DNA of 64,000 nt from Hysterangium stoloniferum (GCA_015178975.1 WHVD01000145.1:62001-126000), one strand, 5' to 3'. Numbered from the stretch's first letter, positions 50,116 through 61,906 are shown. Notes: a model not told the origin generated them from the sequence alone. Numbers and translations are program-made.

Positions 50116-52625
50116 AACCTTCCTCTGTAACGTCTCTTGTTTTATCTATCTTGACCTCACTTCATCTAACCGCCCACCTCTTAGTTTACAGCCCCCGTCA
50201 AAAGCCATGTGTCCGACTGCTTTTATTTTCGATATCCTGTATCCCGCTGTCCTATGTTCGTTATCTCGCTTTCCAAGTTTCGGATATGGCTTTTAGGTCC
50301 AATGGCAACCACCCCCTTTTCGACTACCTTCTATCACGTATTTTCTCCATGCTCTCTCATGCTCTCCTGCATTCTTCATTCATCATTGCCTTCTCTCACG
50401 TCTATTCGAAATAGCTGATTACTTGTTCCATGTTTTACCGAGTTTTGATGGTCCACGAATTACCTCGATGGTGACGACAATCATGATGACTTTTTTCCGG
50501 AGTGGTAGCAGTACTTTTTGTCGGTGGAATGCGTAAATGTTCTGCCTAGTCTTTAATATTCGAATGATTTAAGTTTTTCACATCCACCTCTGTTGGCGCA
50601 TGTGTGTGTGGTTGCATGCAGATCCATAAAGTGTTCGAACGGCTTCTTGCAAGAGGCAATTCACAGCATACGCATACTTCCCTAGAAAATAAATCACTTA
50701 ACTATTCTTATGCCATACGGGGAGTAAGAAAAAGAATGCGACCTTGCAAGACACTACTTGGATTTTATTTGGCGAAGGTTGGCGCGATCAGAACCGGAAT
50801 GTTAGCTTAAAACCGTCTAGGGATAATCATCTTAGAAGTTTTCAGGATCTAAATTTTATAATGTAGTGACCCTCGGTCGAACCAGCCAGAGTTGAGGCGC
50901 ACTGCAGCACTTCAGGTACATATATTGGCGAAATATTTGTATCAGGGCCTCCCGTTGGTTTATACATATTGAGCATACCACAGACAAGTTTGTTCGCAGC
51001 CCATACCAAAAAGACCATTACATGGGTTCATGTAGTGGAAATCTCATGAAAAGTTGCATTTCAACATGCAGAGCCAAGGAGCTGATCTTAGGATGCGTTT
51101 TTTCTCGAAGGAGTTCAAGTTATGTAATTGGTAGACTTCAAATGTAACTCCAATCGAACGCCCTGTATACGGCTTGACGAAATATTTGGGTCTCTTTTAT
51201 TAGCACATTTTGCAGATATGTATCGATAGACAGGCATGTCCTCTGTGTCATCAACAACCCAATAATTTAAGACTGTTTCATAACTCCATCGTAGCCCAAA
51301 AGATGCAAATTATATATATTGTGCTAGACCTCTCAGACACGCATACCTAAATCAGCTGCCTGGTATCTTTACAGAATTCAATCACTTAACAAATGACCAT
51401 TCATTCCCGAGGTATGAATGTCACCGCTTTCTCAGCGACACATACGGTCCTTTCTTTCCAGTAAACATTCTTGATGCCACCAAACGCGGCCCATTATCGT
51501 CCATGGCGTCCATTCCCGATCCAGCAGCCCAAATCATAGACAGTAATTAATAAAAACAGCTCAAATTTAAACGTAGCGCCGGACCAAGCACATCGTCTAA
51601 GATACGAAGTGAGCAAACCGTTAAAGATGCTCACGGTTCTCCTGTATTTTTCGGTTAAATCATATTATCAGGTGGTTTATTCGAAGGACAATCGGCTAGG
51701 GAGTACTTTACAGTAGCTTAGCCATCGGTTGTATTCGAGAAGGGACTTTCTCGCCCCCTTCACCCGCACGAAAACCCACCGGGTTTTGTCAACAATAATT
51801 ACTCTTGGTTCTAAGGGCATACTACCTTGATGCCAGGGACACATGTTATTGTATGCAGTACAGAGGCTTTTACCCTTCCTGAGATTTCAGGTCAAGACCT
51901 TCGGGTGCCATTGATTAGACTCGCAGCTTGAGATGCAACATTCGAGTATTCCAAAAGCGGGGGGATTAAGAGAACGCATGCCACGAGAGGTGCACGCACA
52001 CCAGGCCTTCCTGGTGATGCCCCTTGAAGGCATTCTATTTGGCAACGATTAAGGACATGAATGCATTCAAAACTAAGAGACGCTGGACTAGAAACAGCAT
52101 GTTTGATAGTTATGCAATATGAACCTATGGCGCAGGTAGTTTACCGATTTATTGATAGATAAGAGTGACAATCAGAATACATCGGATTGCCGCTCTATCA
52201 GATGATCCTGGGCATGCATGTTTTCAGCGAGGGAATTATAACACCCCCGACGCATTTCTCGATTTGACAAACTCTTCGCGGTAAAATACTTTTGGATTAT
52301 TTATCACACTCGAGGGTTTTTCAAGTAGAACCTGATATATATTTACATTATATATACTTTTTGAATGTGATGAAGCCCGACTACTAGGAGGCGGCGTTGG
52401 AAACCAGTGGCGACCACGTGCCCACCACGTCCTCCATCCAAAGTCGCTTCTTATAACCCTTTCTGTCCAGTGTACCTTCAATTTCATACACTGAATATCA
52501 TACCTTCTCACCATCTCCCTTGCGTATTCGAAAGGAGAAACAGCGTAGAAAGCACACGACCTCTGGCTCCGTAAACAGATCGGACTTATTAGGATTGCGC
52601 ATAATATCCCATAGAGAGCACCTCC
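50116..52625. other. Array spacer after copy 1
   Basis: About 2.5 kb of 3' and 5' flanking sequence. Holds a 3' region shared by all copies, a segment (50971-51760) shared only with the spacer after copy 3, a truncated exon copy at 51503-51550, the hairpin AAAACCC-ACC-GGGTTTT at 51771, a reverse-strand open stretch near 51890-52080, and the promoter region of copy 2. Confidence 0.7.
51503..51550 (+). pseudogene. Truncated first-exon copy of the gene at 61279
   Basis: An ATG followed by MASIPDPAAQIIDSN and a stop. It resembles the first exon of the gene at 61279 (MTSAPDPALQVKDT), and the flanking sequence is homologous. It has lost the rest of the exon and the second exon, and is a broken remnant. 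Confidence 0.6.
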
Positions 52626-53751
52626 ATGGGGTCGAATTCTTTTACAAGCTCGTTTGCAACATGGAAAGAAAAGTATCTTTCCTTTAATCGCCCCCAGTGG
52701 TCGTTCAAGACCTTGTCTCGCCCCTTGCTTCATTTATTTGGCATCTACCCAGAATTATCCCATCTACCAGCTTTAATGGAGTGTCCTACAGATCCCGTTA
52801 GCGTTATATACTGGGATGAATATCTTCGACGTAACACAATTTTTGGGAACGATACCTTCTCTGGTCCTGCGTATCGCCAGCGAATGGAGAGCATGAAGGT
52901 ATTGGAGCTACTGAGGAAGAAGGAGAGATCTGGTGTCAAACACGAATACTTCGCTGTCAAAATTAACCATCCTGAGTGCGGTATTCGGTATATACGCATA
53001 GAACGTGCTGGCGGTGATGTGGTCGACAGTGGCCCCGACAATAGCAGCTCCACGACGTTATCAGAGCCTTCGAGTTCTTCTAAACCCCACGTGGCGAAAG
53101 ACTCCGTCACTTCGATTCAAAGTCTCCCCAGCAACGACAAGACGATCGAAAAAGCCGTAGCGAAGAACATTCGCCTTGTCGATATCGCCATCGCCGCGAA
53201 AATAGTGCACGACCACGACGAGAGGTATCGGGTTTTCAAGGGCCAGTGTTTTTGGTTTTCGGATATGATTATGCGGGTCCTAGAGAATTATTTCATAAAT
53301 CCGGATGTCGATGGGAGCTTCGTAAAACTCCGGACTCTCGGACCTGTCCTTGAACAAGAGGACGCGTATGCACCAAACTGGCAAGCCGAAGTGCTCTCAA
53401 AGGAAGGCGGGAAAGTGTCCCATATCCCTATCTATAGTCTCAGAAAGGCGGATGTCGAGGACTTGTCCGAGGTTTTCAAAAAGAAGTTGAAGGATTGTGC
53501 GGAAAAGGTATGATTCTTCTCCATTTTTCTACTTTATTGACCTAATTATCGTATGTATTTATAAGATACAAGCTGAAGGGGCAAAAATTCAGGATATAGC
53601 TGATGTACGGGAGCGGGCGGAGCGGTTGCAGGAGGAGAAGGTTACGTGGCAGGAGGAGAAGGCTACGTGGCAGGAGGAGAGGGCTGCGTTCGAAGAAGAA
53701 ATTGCTCGACTGAGGGCTAATCAGCAAGCCGGCCCTTCACGAAGACGATGA
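52626..53751 (+). CDS. Tandem-array protein, copy 2 (unknown function)
   Basis: Two exons (52626-53507 and 53566-53751) give 355 residues. The globular part keeps all landmarks of copy 1: KHEYFAVKINHPECGIRYIR, KIVHDHDERYRVFKG, QCFWFSDMIMRVLEN and SHIPIYSLRKADVEDL. It differs from copy 3 at only a handful of residues (for example VLEQED against DLEQED, and KKKLKD against KKVLED at the exon end). The coiled-coil exon is the shortest of the three close copies, because repeat units between ERAERLQEE and TWQEEKATWQEE are missing. The intron acceptor is AAG|ATACAAG instead of AAG|GTACAAG, so the exon starts with Ile rather than Val. Confidence 0.8.
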
Positions 53752-55468
53752 AACCTTCCTCTGTAACGTCTCTTGTTTTAACTGTCTTGACCTCACTTCA
53801 TCTAACCGCCCACCTCTTAGTTTACAGCCCCCGTCAATAGCCATGTGTCTGACTGCTTTTATTTTCGATATCCTGTATCCCGCTGTCCTATGTTCCTTAT
53901 CTCGCTTTCCAAGTTTCCGATATGGCTTTTAGGTCCAATGGCAACCACCCCCTTTTCGACTACCTTCTATCACGTATTTTCTCCATGCTCTCTCATGCTC
54001 TCCTGCATTCTTCATTCATCATTGCCTTCTCTCACGTCTATTCGAGATAGCTGATTACTTGTTCCATGTTTTACCGAGTTTTGATCGTCCACGAATTACC
54101 TCGATGGTGACGACAATCATGATGACTTTTTTCCGGAGTGGTAGCAGTACTTTTTGCCGGTGGAATGCGTAAATGTTCTGCCTAGTCTTTAATATTCGAA
54201 TGATTTAAGTTTTTCACATCCACCTCTGTTGGCGCACGTGTGGTTGCATGCAGATCCATAGTGTTCGAACGGCTTCTTGCAAGAGGATTCACAGCATACG
54301 CATACTTCCCTAGAAAATAAATTATTTAGCTATTCTTATGCCATACGGGGAGTAAGAAAAAGAATGCGACCTTGCAAGACACTGTGCTTGGATTTTATTT
54401 GGCGAAGGTTGGCGCGATCAGAACCGGAATGTTAGCTTAAAACCGTCTAGGGATAATCATCTTGGAAGTTTTCAGGATCTAAATTTTATAATGTAGTGAC
54501 CCTCGGTCGAACCAGCCAGAGTTGAGGCGCACTGCAGTACTTCAGGTACATATATTGGCAAAATATTTGTATCAGGGCCTCCCGTTGGTTTATACATATT
54601 GAACCCGCACGAAAACCCGGTGGGTTTTGTCAACAATAATTACTCTTGGTTCTGAGGGCATACTACCTTGATGCCAGGGACACATGTTATTGTATGCAGT
54701 ACAGAGGCTTTTACCCTTCCTGAGATTCCAGTTCAAGACCTTCGGTGCCATTGATTAGACTCGCAGCTTGAGATGCAACATTCGAGTATTCCAAAAGCGG
54801 GGGGATCAAGAGAACGCACGCCACGAGAGTTGCACGCACACCAGGCCTTCTTGGTGATGCCCCTTGAAGGCATTCTATTTGGCAACGATAAAGGACATGA
54901 ATGCATTCAAAATTAATAGACGCTGGACTAGAAACAGCATGTTTGATAGTTATGCAATATGAACCTATGGCGCAGGTAGTTTACCGATTTATTGATAGAT
55001 AAGAGTGACAATCAGAATACATCGGATTGCCGCTCCATCAGATGATCCTGGGCATGCATGTTTTCAGCGAGGGAATTATAACACCCCCGACGCATTTCTC
55101 GATTTGACAAACTCTTCGCGGTAAAATACTTTTGGATTATTTATCACACTCGAAAGTTTTTCAAGTAGGAACCTGATATATATTTACATTATGTATACTT
55201 TTTGAATGTGATGAAGCCCGACTACTAGGAGGCGGCGTTGGAAACCAGTGGCGACCACGTGCCCACCACGTCCTCCATCCAAAGTCGCTTCTTATAACCC
55301 TTTCTGTCCATCGTGTATCTTCAATTTCATACACTGAATATCATATCTTTCCACCATCTCCCTTGCGTATTCGAAAGGAGAAACAGCGTAGAAAGCACAC
55401 GACCTCTGGCTCCGTAAACAGATCGGACTTATCAGGATTGCGCAGAATATCCCATAGAGAGCACCTCC
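53752..55468. other. Array spacer after copy 2, with internal deletion
   Basis: About 1.7 kb. Equivalent to the spacer after copy 1 but lacking about 790 bp: sequence passes from TTTATACATATTGA to ACCCGCACG at 54600-54603. The 17-nt hairpin that follows has its 3-base loop inverted (GGT instead of ACC). The rest is promoter and UTR sequence for copies 3 and 2. Confidence 0.75.
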
Positions 55469-56666
55469 ATGGGGTCGAATTCTTTTACAAGCTCGTTTGC
55501 AACATGGAAAGAAAAGTATCTTTCCTTTAATCGCCCCCAGTGGTCGTTCAAGACTTTGTCTCGCCCCTTGCTTCATTTATTTGGCATCTACCCAGAATTA
55601 TCCCATCTACCAGCTTTAATGGAGTGTCCTACAGATCCCGTTAGCGTTATATACTGGGATGAATATCTTCGACGTAACACAATTTTTGGGAACGATACCT
55701 TCTCTGGTCCTGCGTATCGCCAGCGAATGGAGAGCATGAAGGTATTGGAGCTACTTCGGAAGAAGGAGAGATCTGGTGTCAAACACGAATACTTCGCTGT
55801 CAAAATTAACCATCCTGAGTGCGGTATTCGGTATATACGCATAGAACGTGCTGGCGGTGATGTGGTCGACAGTGGCCCCGACAATAGCAGCTCCACGACG
55901 TTATCAGAGCCTTCGAGTTCTTCTAAACCCCACGTGGCGAAAGACTCCGTCACTTCGATTCAAAGTCTCCCCAGCAACGACAAGACGATCGAAAAAGCCG
56001 TAGCGAAGAACATTCGCCTTGTCGATATCGCCATCGCCGCGAAAATAGTGCACGACCACGACGAGAGGTATCGGGTTTTCAAGGGCCAGTGTTTTTGGTT
56101 TTCGGATATGATTATGCGGGTCCTAGAGAATTATTTCATAAATCCGGATGTCGATGGGAGCTTCGTAAAACTCCGGACTCTCGGACCTGACCTTGAACAG
56201 GAGGACGCGTATGCACCAAACTGGCAAGCCGAAGTGCTCTCAAAGGAAGGCGGGAAAGTGTCCCATATCCCTATCTATAGTCTCAGAAAGGCGGATGTCA
56301 AGGACTTGTCCGAGGTTTTCAAAAAGGTGTTGGAGGATTGTGCGGAAAAGGTATGATTCCTCTCCATTTTTCTACTTTATTGACCTAATTATCGTATGTA
56401 TGTATAAGGTACAAGCTGAAGAGGCAAAATTTCAGGAAATGGCTAATGTACGGGAGCGGGCGAAGTTGGCAGAGCGGTTGCAGGAGGAGAAGATTACGTG
56501 GCAGGAGGAGAGGGTTGCGTTCGAGGAGAAGACTACTGCGTTGGAGGAAGAGAAGGCTACGTGGCGGGAGGAGAGGATTGCGTTCGAGGAGAAGACTACT
56601 GCGTTGGAAGAAGAGCTTGCTCGACTGAGGGTTAATCAGCAAGCCGGCCCTTCACGGAGACGATGA
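55469..56666 (+). CDS. Tandem-array protein, copy 3 (unknown function)
   Basis: Two exons (55469-56350 and 56409-56666) give 379 residues. The first exon is almost identical to copy 2 over most of its length, but its 3' end (LEQEDAYAPNWQ onward, ADVKDLSEVFKKVLEDC) matches copy 1, as if a mosaic produced by gene conversion or unequal exchange. The coiled-coil exon resembles copy 1 at its start (ERAKLAERLQEEKITWQEE). It then repeats a 36-base block encoding AFEEKTTALEEE where copy 1 has TWQEE units, and ends GPSRRR. No stop or frameshift was found, so it is presumably expressed. Confidence 0.8.
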
Positions 56667-59198
56667 AACCTTCCTCTGTAACGTCTCTTGTTTTAACTAT
56701 CTTGACCTCACTTCATCTAACCGCCCACCTCTTAGTTTACAGCCCCCGTCAAAAGCCATGTATCTGACTGCTTTTATTTTCGATATCCTGTATCCCGCTG
56801 TCCTATGTTCCTTATCTCGCTTTCCAAGTTTCGGATATGGCTTTTAGATTCGATGGCAACCACGTCTCCCCGCTGCGCTTTGACCCCCTTTTCGACTACC
56901 TTCTATCACGTATTTTCTCCATGCTCTCTCATGTTCTCCTGCATTCTTCGTTTATCCTTGCCTTCTCTCACGTCTATTCGAGATAGCTGATTACTTGTTC
57001 CATTTTTTACCGAGTTTTAATGGTCCACGAATTACCTGGTGACGATAATCATGATGACTTTTTCCGGAGTGGTAGCAGTACTTTTTGCCGGTGGAATGCG
57101 TAAATGTTCTGCCTAGTCTTTAATATTCGAATGATTTAAGTTTTTCACATCCACCTCTGTTGGCGCATGTGTGTGGTTGCATGCAGATCCATAAACTGTT
57201 CGAACGGCTTCTTGCAAGAGACAATTCACAGCATACGCATACTTCCCTAGAAAATAAATCACTTAACTATTCTTATGCCATACGGGGAGTAAGAAAAAAA
57301 GTGCGACCTTGCAAAACACTGCTTGGATTTTATTTGGTGAAGGTCGGCGCGATCAGAACCGGAATGTTAGCTTAAAAACGTCTAGGGATAATCATCTTAG
57401 AAGTTTTCAGGATCTAAATTTTATAATGTAGTGACCCTCGGCCGAACCAGCCAGAGTTGAGGCGCACTGCAGCACTTCAGGTACATATATTGGCGAAATA
57501 TTTGTATCAGGGCCTCCCGTTGGTTTATACATATTGAGCATACCACAGACAAGTTTGTTCGCAGCCCATACCAAAAAGACCATTACATGGGTTCATGTAG
57601 TGGAAATCTCATGAAAAGTTGCATTTCAACATGCAGAGCCAAGGAGCTGATCTTAGGATGCGTTTTTTCTCGAAGGAGTTCAAGTTATGTAATTGGTAGA
57701 CTTCAAATGTAACTCCAATCGAACGCCCTGTATACGGCTTGACGAAATATTTGGGTCTCTTTTATTAGCACATTTTGCAGATATGTATCGATAGACAGGC
57801 ATGTCCTCTGTGTCATCAACAACCCAATAATTTAAGACTGTTTCATAACTCCATCGTAGCCCAAAAGATGCAAATTATATATATTGTGCTAGACCTCTCA
57901 GACACGCATACCTAAATCAGCTGCCTGGTATCTTTACAGAATTCAATCACTTAACAAATGACCATTCATTCCCGAGGTATGAATGTCACCGCTTTCTCAG
58001 CGACACATACGGTCCTTTCTTTCCAGTAAACATTCTTGATGCCACCAAACGCGGCCCATTATCGTCCATGGCGTCCATTCCCGATCCAGCAGCCCAAATC
58101 ATAGACAGTAATTAATAAAAACAGCTCAAATTTAAACGTAGCGCCGGACCAAGCACATCGTCTAAGATACGAAGTGAGCAAACCGTTAAAGATGCTCACG
58201 GTTCTCCTGTATTTTTCGGTTAAATCATATTATCAGGTGGTTTATTCCAAGGACAATCGGCTAGGGAGTACTTTACAGTAGCCTAGCCATCGGTTGTATT
58301 CGAGAAGGGACTTTCTCGCCCCCTTCACCCGCACGAAAACCCACCGGGTTTTGTCAACAATAATTACTCTTGGTTCTAAGGGCATACTACCTTGATGCCA
58401 GGGACACATGTTATTGTATGCAGTACAGAGGCTTTTACCCTTCCTGAGATTTCAGGTCAAGACCTTCGGGTGCCATTGATTAGACTCGCAGCTTGAGATG
58501 CAACATTCGAGTATTCCAAAAGCGGGGGGATTAAGAGAACGCATGCCACGAGAGGTGCACGCACACCAGGCCTTCCTGGTGATGCCCCTTGAAGGCATTC
58601 TATTTGGCAACGATTAAAGACATGCGTGCATTCAAAATTAAGAGACGCTGGATTAGACACAGCATGTTATGCGATATGAACCGTAGTTTACCGATTTATT
58701 GATAGATAAGAGTCACAATCAGAATACATCGGATTGTCGCTTCATCCGACGATGCTGGGTATGCATGTTTTCGGCGAGGAAATTATAGCAACCCCGACGC
58801 ATTTCACTGTTTATGTGACATAACAAACTCTTCGCGGTAAAATACTTTGCATTATCTCGAGGGTTTTTCAAATAGGAACCTAATATATATTTACATTATA
58901 TATATACTTTGGATGTGATGAAGCCCGACTACTAGGAGGTGGCGTTGGAAACCACATTTGTTCGGGCATGTGCCAAACAGGTGGCCACCACGTGCCCAAC
59001 ACGTTCTCCATCCAACGTCACCTCTTATAACCCTTTCTGTCCATACACCTTCAATTTCATACGCTGAATATCGTATTTTCCCACCATCTCCCTTGCGTAG
59101 TCGAAAGCAGAAACGGCGTAGAAAGCACACGACCTCTGGCTCCGTCAACAGATCGGACTTATCAGGATTGCGCATAATATTCTATAGAGAGCATCTCC
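56667..59198. other. Array spacer after copy 3
   Basis: About 2.5 kb, nearly identical to the spacer after copy 1 over its middle part. Includes a second truncated exon copy at 58068-58115, the AAAACCC-ACC-GGGTTTT hairpin at 58336, and a reverse-strand open stretch near 58457-58660. The last few hundred bases precede copy 4 and are more diverged. Confidence 0.7.
58068..58115 (+). pseudogene. Truncated first-exon copy of the gene at 61279 (second)
   Basis: Same 15-codon remnant as at 51503 (MASIPDPAAQIIDSN then stop), in the matching place of the next full-length spacer. It was therefore copied along with the array unit. Confidence 0.6.
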
Positions 59199-60334
59199 AT
59201 GGGGTCGAACTCCTTCAAAAGCTCGTTTGCGACATGGAAAGAAAAGCATCTTACCTTTAATCACCCCCAGTGGTCGTTTAAGACCTTGTCTCGCCCCTTA
59301 CTTCATTTATTTGGCATCTACCCAGAATTATCCCATTTCCCTGCTTTAATGGAGTGCCCTACAGATTCCGTTAGCATACTATACTGGGAGGACTATCTTA
59401 AACGTGGGCCAAATGCTGAGCCTAGATATCGAAAGCGAATGGAGAGCATCAAGATATTGGAGTTACTTCGGAAGAAGGAGAGATCTGGGGTTAAGCATGA
59501 ATATTTTGCTGCTAGAATTGATCATCCTGAGTGCGGTATTCGATATATACGCATAGAACGTTCTAGCAGCTCCGCAACATTATCAAATCCTTCGAGATCA
59601 TCTACCCCTCGCGTGGACCCCTTTGTCACTTCGAGTAAACGTCTTCCCAGAAACGACAAGACGATCGAACGAGTCGTAGCCAAGAACATAAGCCTTGTTG
59701 ATATCGCCATCGCTGCCAAACTAGTGCGTGACCACGACGAGAGGTATCGGGTTCTAAAAGGTCAATGCTTCTGGTATTCGGACATGCTTATGCGGATTCT
59801 AGAGAATCATTTCATAAATCCGGATGTCGATGGGAGCTTTAAAAAACTCCGGGGTCTCGGACCTGTCCTTGAACAGGAGGACGTATACGCACCAAACTGG
59901 AAAGCCGAAACACTCCCAAAGGAGGGTGGGGAAGTGTCCCATATCCCTATTTATACTCTCAGAAAGGCAGATGTCAAGGAATTGTCCGAGGTTTTGCAAA
60001 AGAAGTTGAAGGATTTTGCGGAAAAGGTGTGATTTCTCCCCATCTTTCTACCTTATTCACCTAATTATCGTATGTATGTATGTATAAGGTACAAGCTGCA
60101 GAGGCACTGATTCAGGAAATAGCTGATTTACGGGAGCGGGCGAAGTTGGCAGAGCGGTTGCAGGCGTTGCAGGAGAAGAATGCTGCGTTGCAGGAGGAGT
60201 GTGCTGCGTTGCAGAAGGAGTCTGTTGCATTGCAGAAGGAGCATGTTGCGTTTCAGGAGGAGAATGCTACATCGGAAGAAGAAATTACTCGACCGAGGGC
60301 TAATCAGCAAGCCGGCCCTTCACGGAGACAATGA
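59199..60334 (+). CDS. Tandem-array protein, copy 4 (unknown function, diverged)
   Basis: Two exons (59199-60026 and 60089-60334) give 357 residues. The most diverged member: the loop after YWEDYLKRG is shorter, the Ser-rich linker is reduced, and QCFWF becomes QCFWY. The core KKERSGVKHEYFAARIDHP, ECGIRYIRIER, LVRDHDERYRVLKGQCFWY and SHIPIYTLRKADVKEL is kept. This marks these segments as the constrained part of the protein. The coiled coil uses a different repeat family (ALQEKNAALQEECAALQKE) built of 21-24 base units, but ends with the same QQAGPSRRQ. No disruption seen. Probably the oldest duplicate. Confidence 0.78.
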
Positions 60335-61278
60335 AACCTTGCTCTGTAACATCTATCATTTTATATACATATCTTGACCTCACTTCAGCTATCCACCGAC
60401 CTATTAGTTTACCGTTTGCGTCAAAAGCCGTGTATCTGACTGCTTTTATTTTCAATATCCTGTATCCCGCTGTCCTATGTTTGTTATCTCTCGCTTTCCA
60501 AGTTTCGGATATGTTTTTTAGGTCCAATAGCAACCACGTCTCGCCACTGCGCTTTGACGCCCCTTTTCGACTACCTTCTATCACGTATTTTCTCCGTGCA
60601 CTCTCATCCTTGCCTTCTCTTACGTCTATTCGATATCCCCGATGACTTGTTCCATGTTTTACCGAGTTTTGATGGTCCACGAATCACCTCGATGGTGATG
60701 GCTATTTTTCCCGAAGCGGTAGCAGTGCTTTCTGCTAGTGGAATGCGTAAATTTACTGGCTAGTCTTTGATATTTCAATGACAAGTTTTTTTCCACAATC
60801 GCCTCTGTTGGTGCATGTATAATTTCACGAACTCAGATTTATGTTCGAGGTTAGATCTATAAAGTGTTTGAACTATTTCATGCACGAGGCAATATATATT
60901 ATACCTCCCTGAAAAATCAATTGCCTGGCTATTTGGAATATATGTTCTATGGGGATTAAGAAACAAAAAATTTCGATGTATCAGCGCCTTGTGGGACAAT
61001 GTACTTGAATTCTAGTTGGCGGATGATTTACATTATAAATTGTAATGAACCTCGGCCGACCCAGCGAGGATGGAGACACACTATAGTATTTCAGGTACAT
61101 ATTTTGGCCCAATATTCATGATTTTCGGCTGTTTCGCAAGTCTTTCGCAGCCCAAGAGATGCGATTTATATCTCTGGTGCTTGACCCCTCAGGCGCGCAT
61201 GCCTAAATCAGCTACCTGGTGTCTTAACGGAATTCAGTCACTTAACAAATGACCATTCAAACAATGCCCATTTTCATA
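60335..61278. other. Flank after copy 4
   Basis: About 940 bp. Diverged spacer sequence, recognisable as array-derived by blocks such as CCCAA.AGATGC.A.TTATAT and CTAAATCAGCT.CCTGGT. No gene. The right end is the promoter of the small membrane-protein gene at 61279. Confidence 0.6.
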
Positions 61279-61906
61279 ATGACGTCCGCTCCTGATCCAG
61301 CACTTCAAGTCAAAGATACCGTCCTCGCAGCACTCAAGTACATCTACGATGAGACAGGTGAAGGTAGACGAACAATTTGTGATTTCGTACTCATCATCAT
61401 CCGTCCTTCATATCGTCAATTTTGAAAGTCATTAAGCACCCAACCTTCACATCCATCGGCCTGATTGCGTACTCATGCTATCCCCAATTCCTGTGCCAAA
61501 TAATTTGTTATTTTGCCTACACACTCCCAAAGACCATAGCGGGGTGTTGCACGAGAGACAATCGATACGATGGTACGCGAAATTGCAACAAACAATTTGA
61601 TCAGATCCCCTGCAATAAAATACTCCCACAGAAGCCTTTTCTCCGTGGCCTCAACCAACGCCTCACGACCGCTTCAACCCTCAACTACCGCCCTACTATC
61701 ACTTCGACCCGGATAACCAGTCACACGGCCCAGAAGATCCCCTCTTTGTCCCACATCAGTCATACGGCTCTCAAAGCCCTCCTACCTTCGAAGAGCGATA
61801 TGGTGAACGCGAGGATGACACCTGCTGCAGTGATGCATTTTGGGGGATCATCAGCTGGGCGTGCGTTATTGCAGCACTATTCATTTATTTCGGACAGTGG
61901 CGCTGA
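61279..61906 (+). CDS. Small proline-rich single-pass membrane protein (hypothetical)
   Basis: Two exons (61279-61357 and 61632-61906) join in phase and give 117 residues. Exon 1 begins MTSAPDPALQVKDTVLAAL. Exon 2 begins EAFSPWPQPTPHDRF, continues with Pro/Tyr/His-rich sequence (LPPYYHFDPDNQSHGPED) and acidic EERYGEREDDTCC, and ends in a hydrophobic segment WGIISWACVIAALFIYFGQW, a probable C-terminal membrane anchor. The intron of 274 bp is long for this window, and another small exon inside it is possible. Not recognised as a known family. Broken copies of its first exon lie inside the tandem array, so it may once have been part of the duplicated unit. Confidence 0.55.

Larger units (their letters stand above)
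47871..61260 (+). repeat. Tandem array of four duplicated gene units
   Basis: Units start near the shared AACAGCTCAAATTTAAACGT box (47874, 51560, 58123) and each contains one two-exon gene of the same family. Start-codon spacings are 3708, 2843 and 3730 bp. Spacers after copies 1 and 3 are nearly identical (for example 50971-51760 and 57536-58325). The same segment is missing after copy 2 (junction near 54602). Copies 2 and 3 are the most alike, copy 4 the most diverged. The right-hand edge near 61255 still matches the spacer (AATTCA.TCACTTAACAAATGACC), beyond which single-copy sequence begins. Confidence 0.93.
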
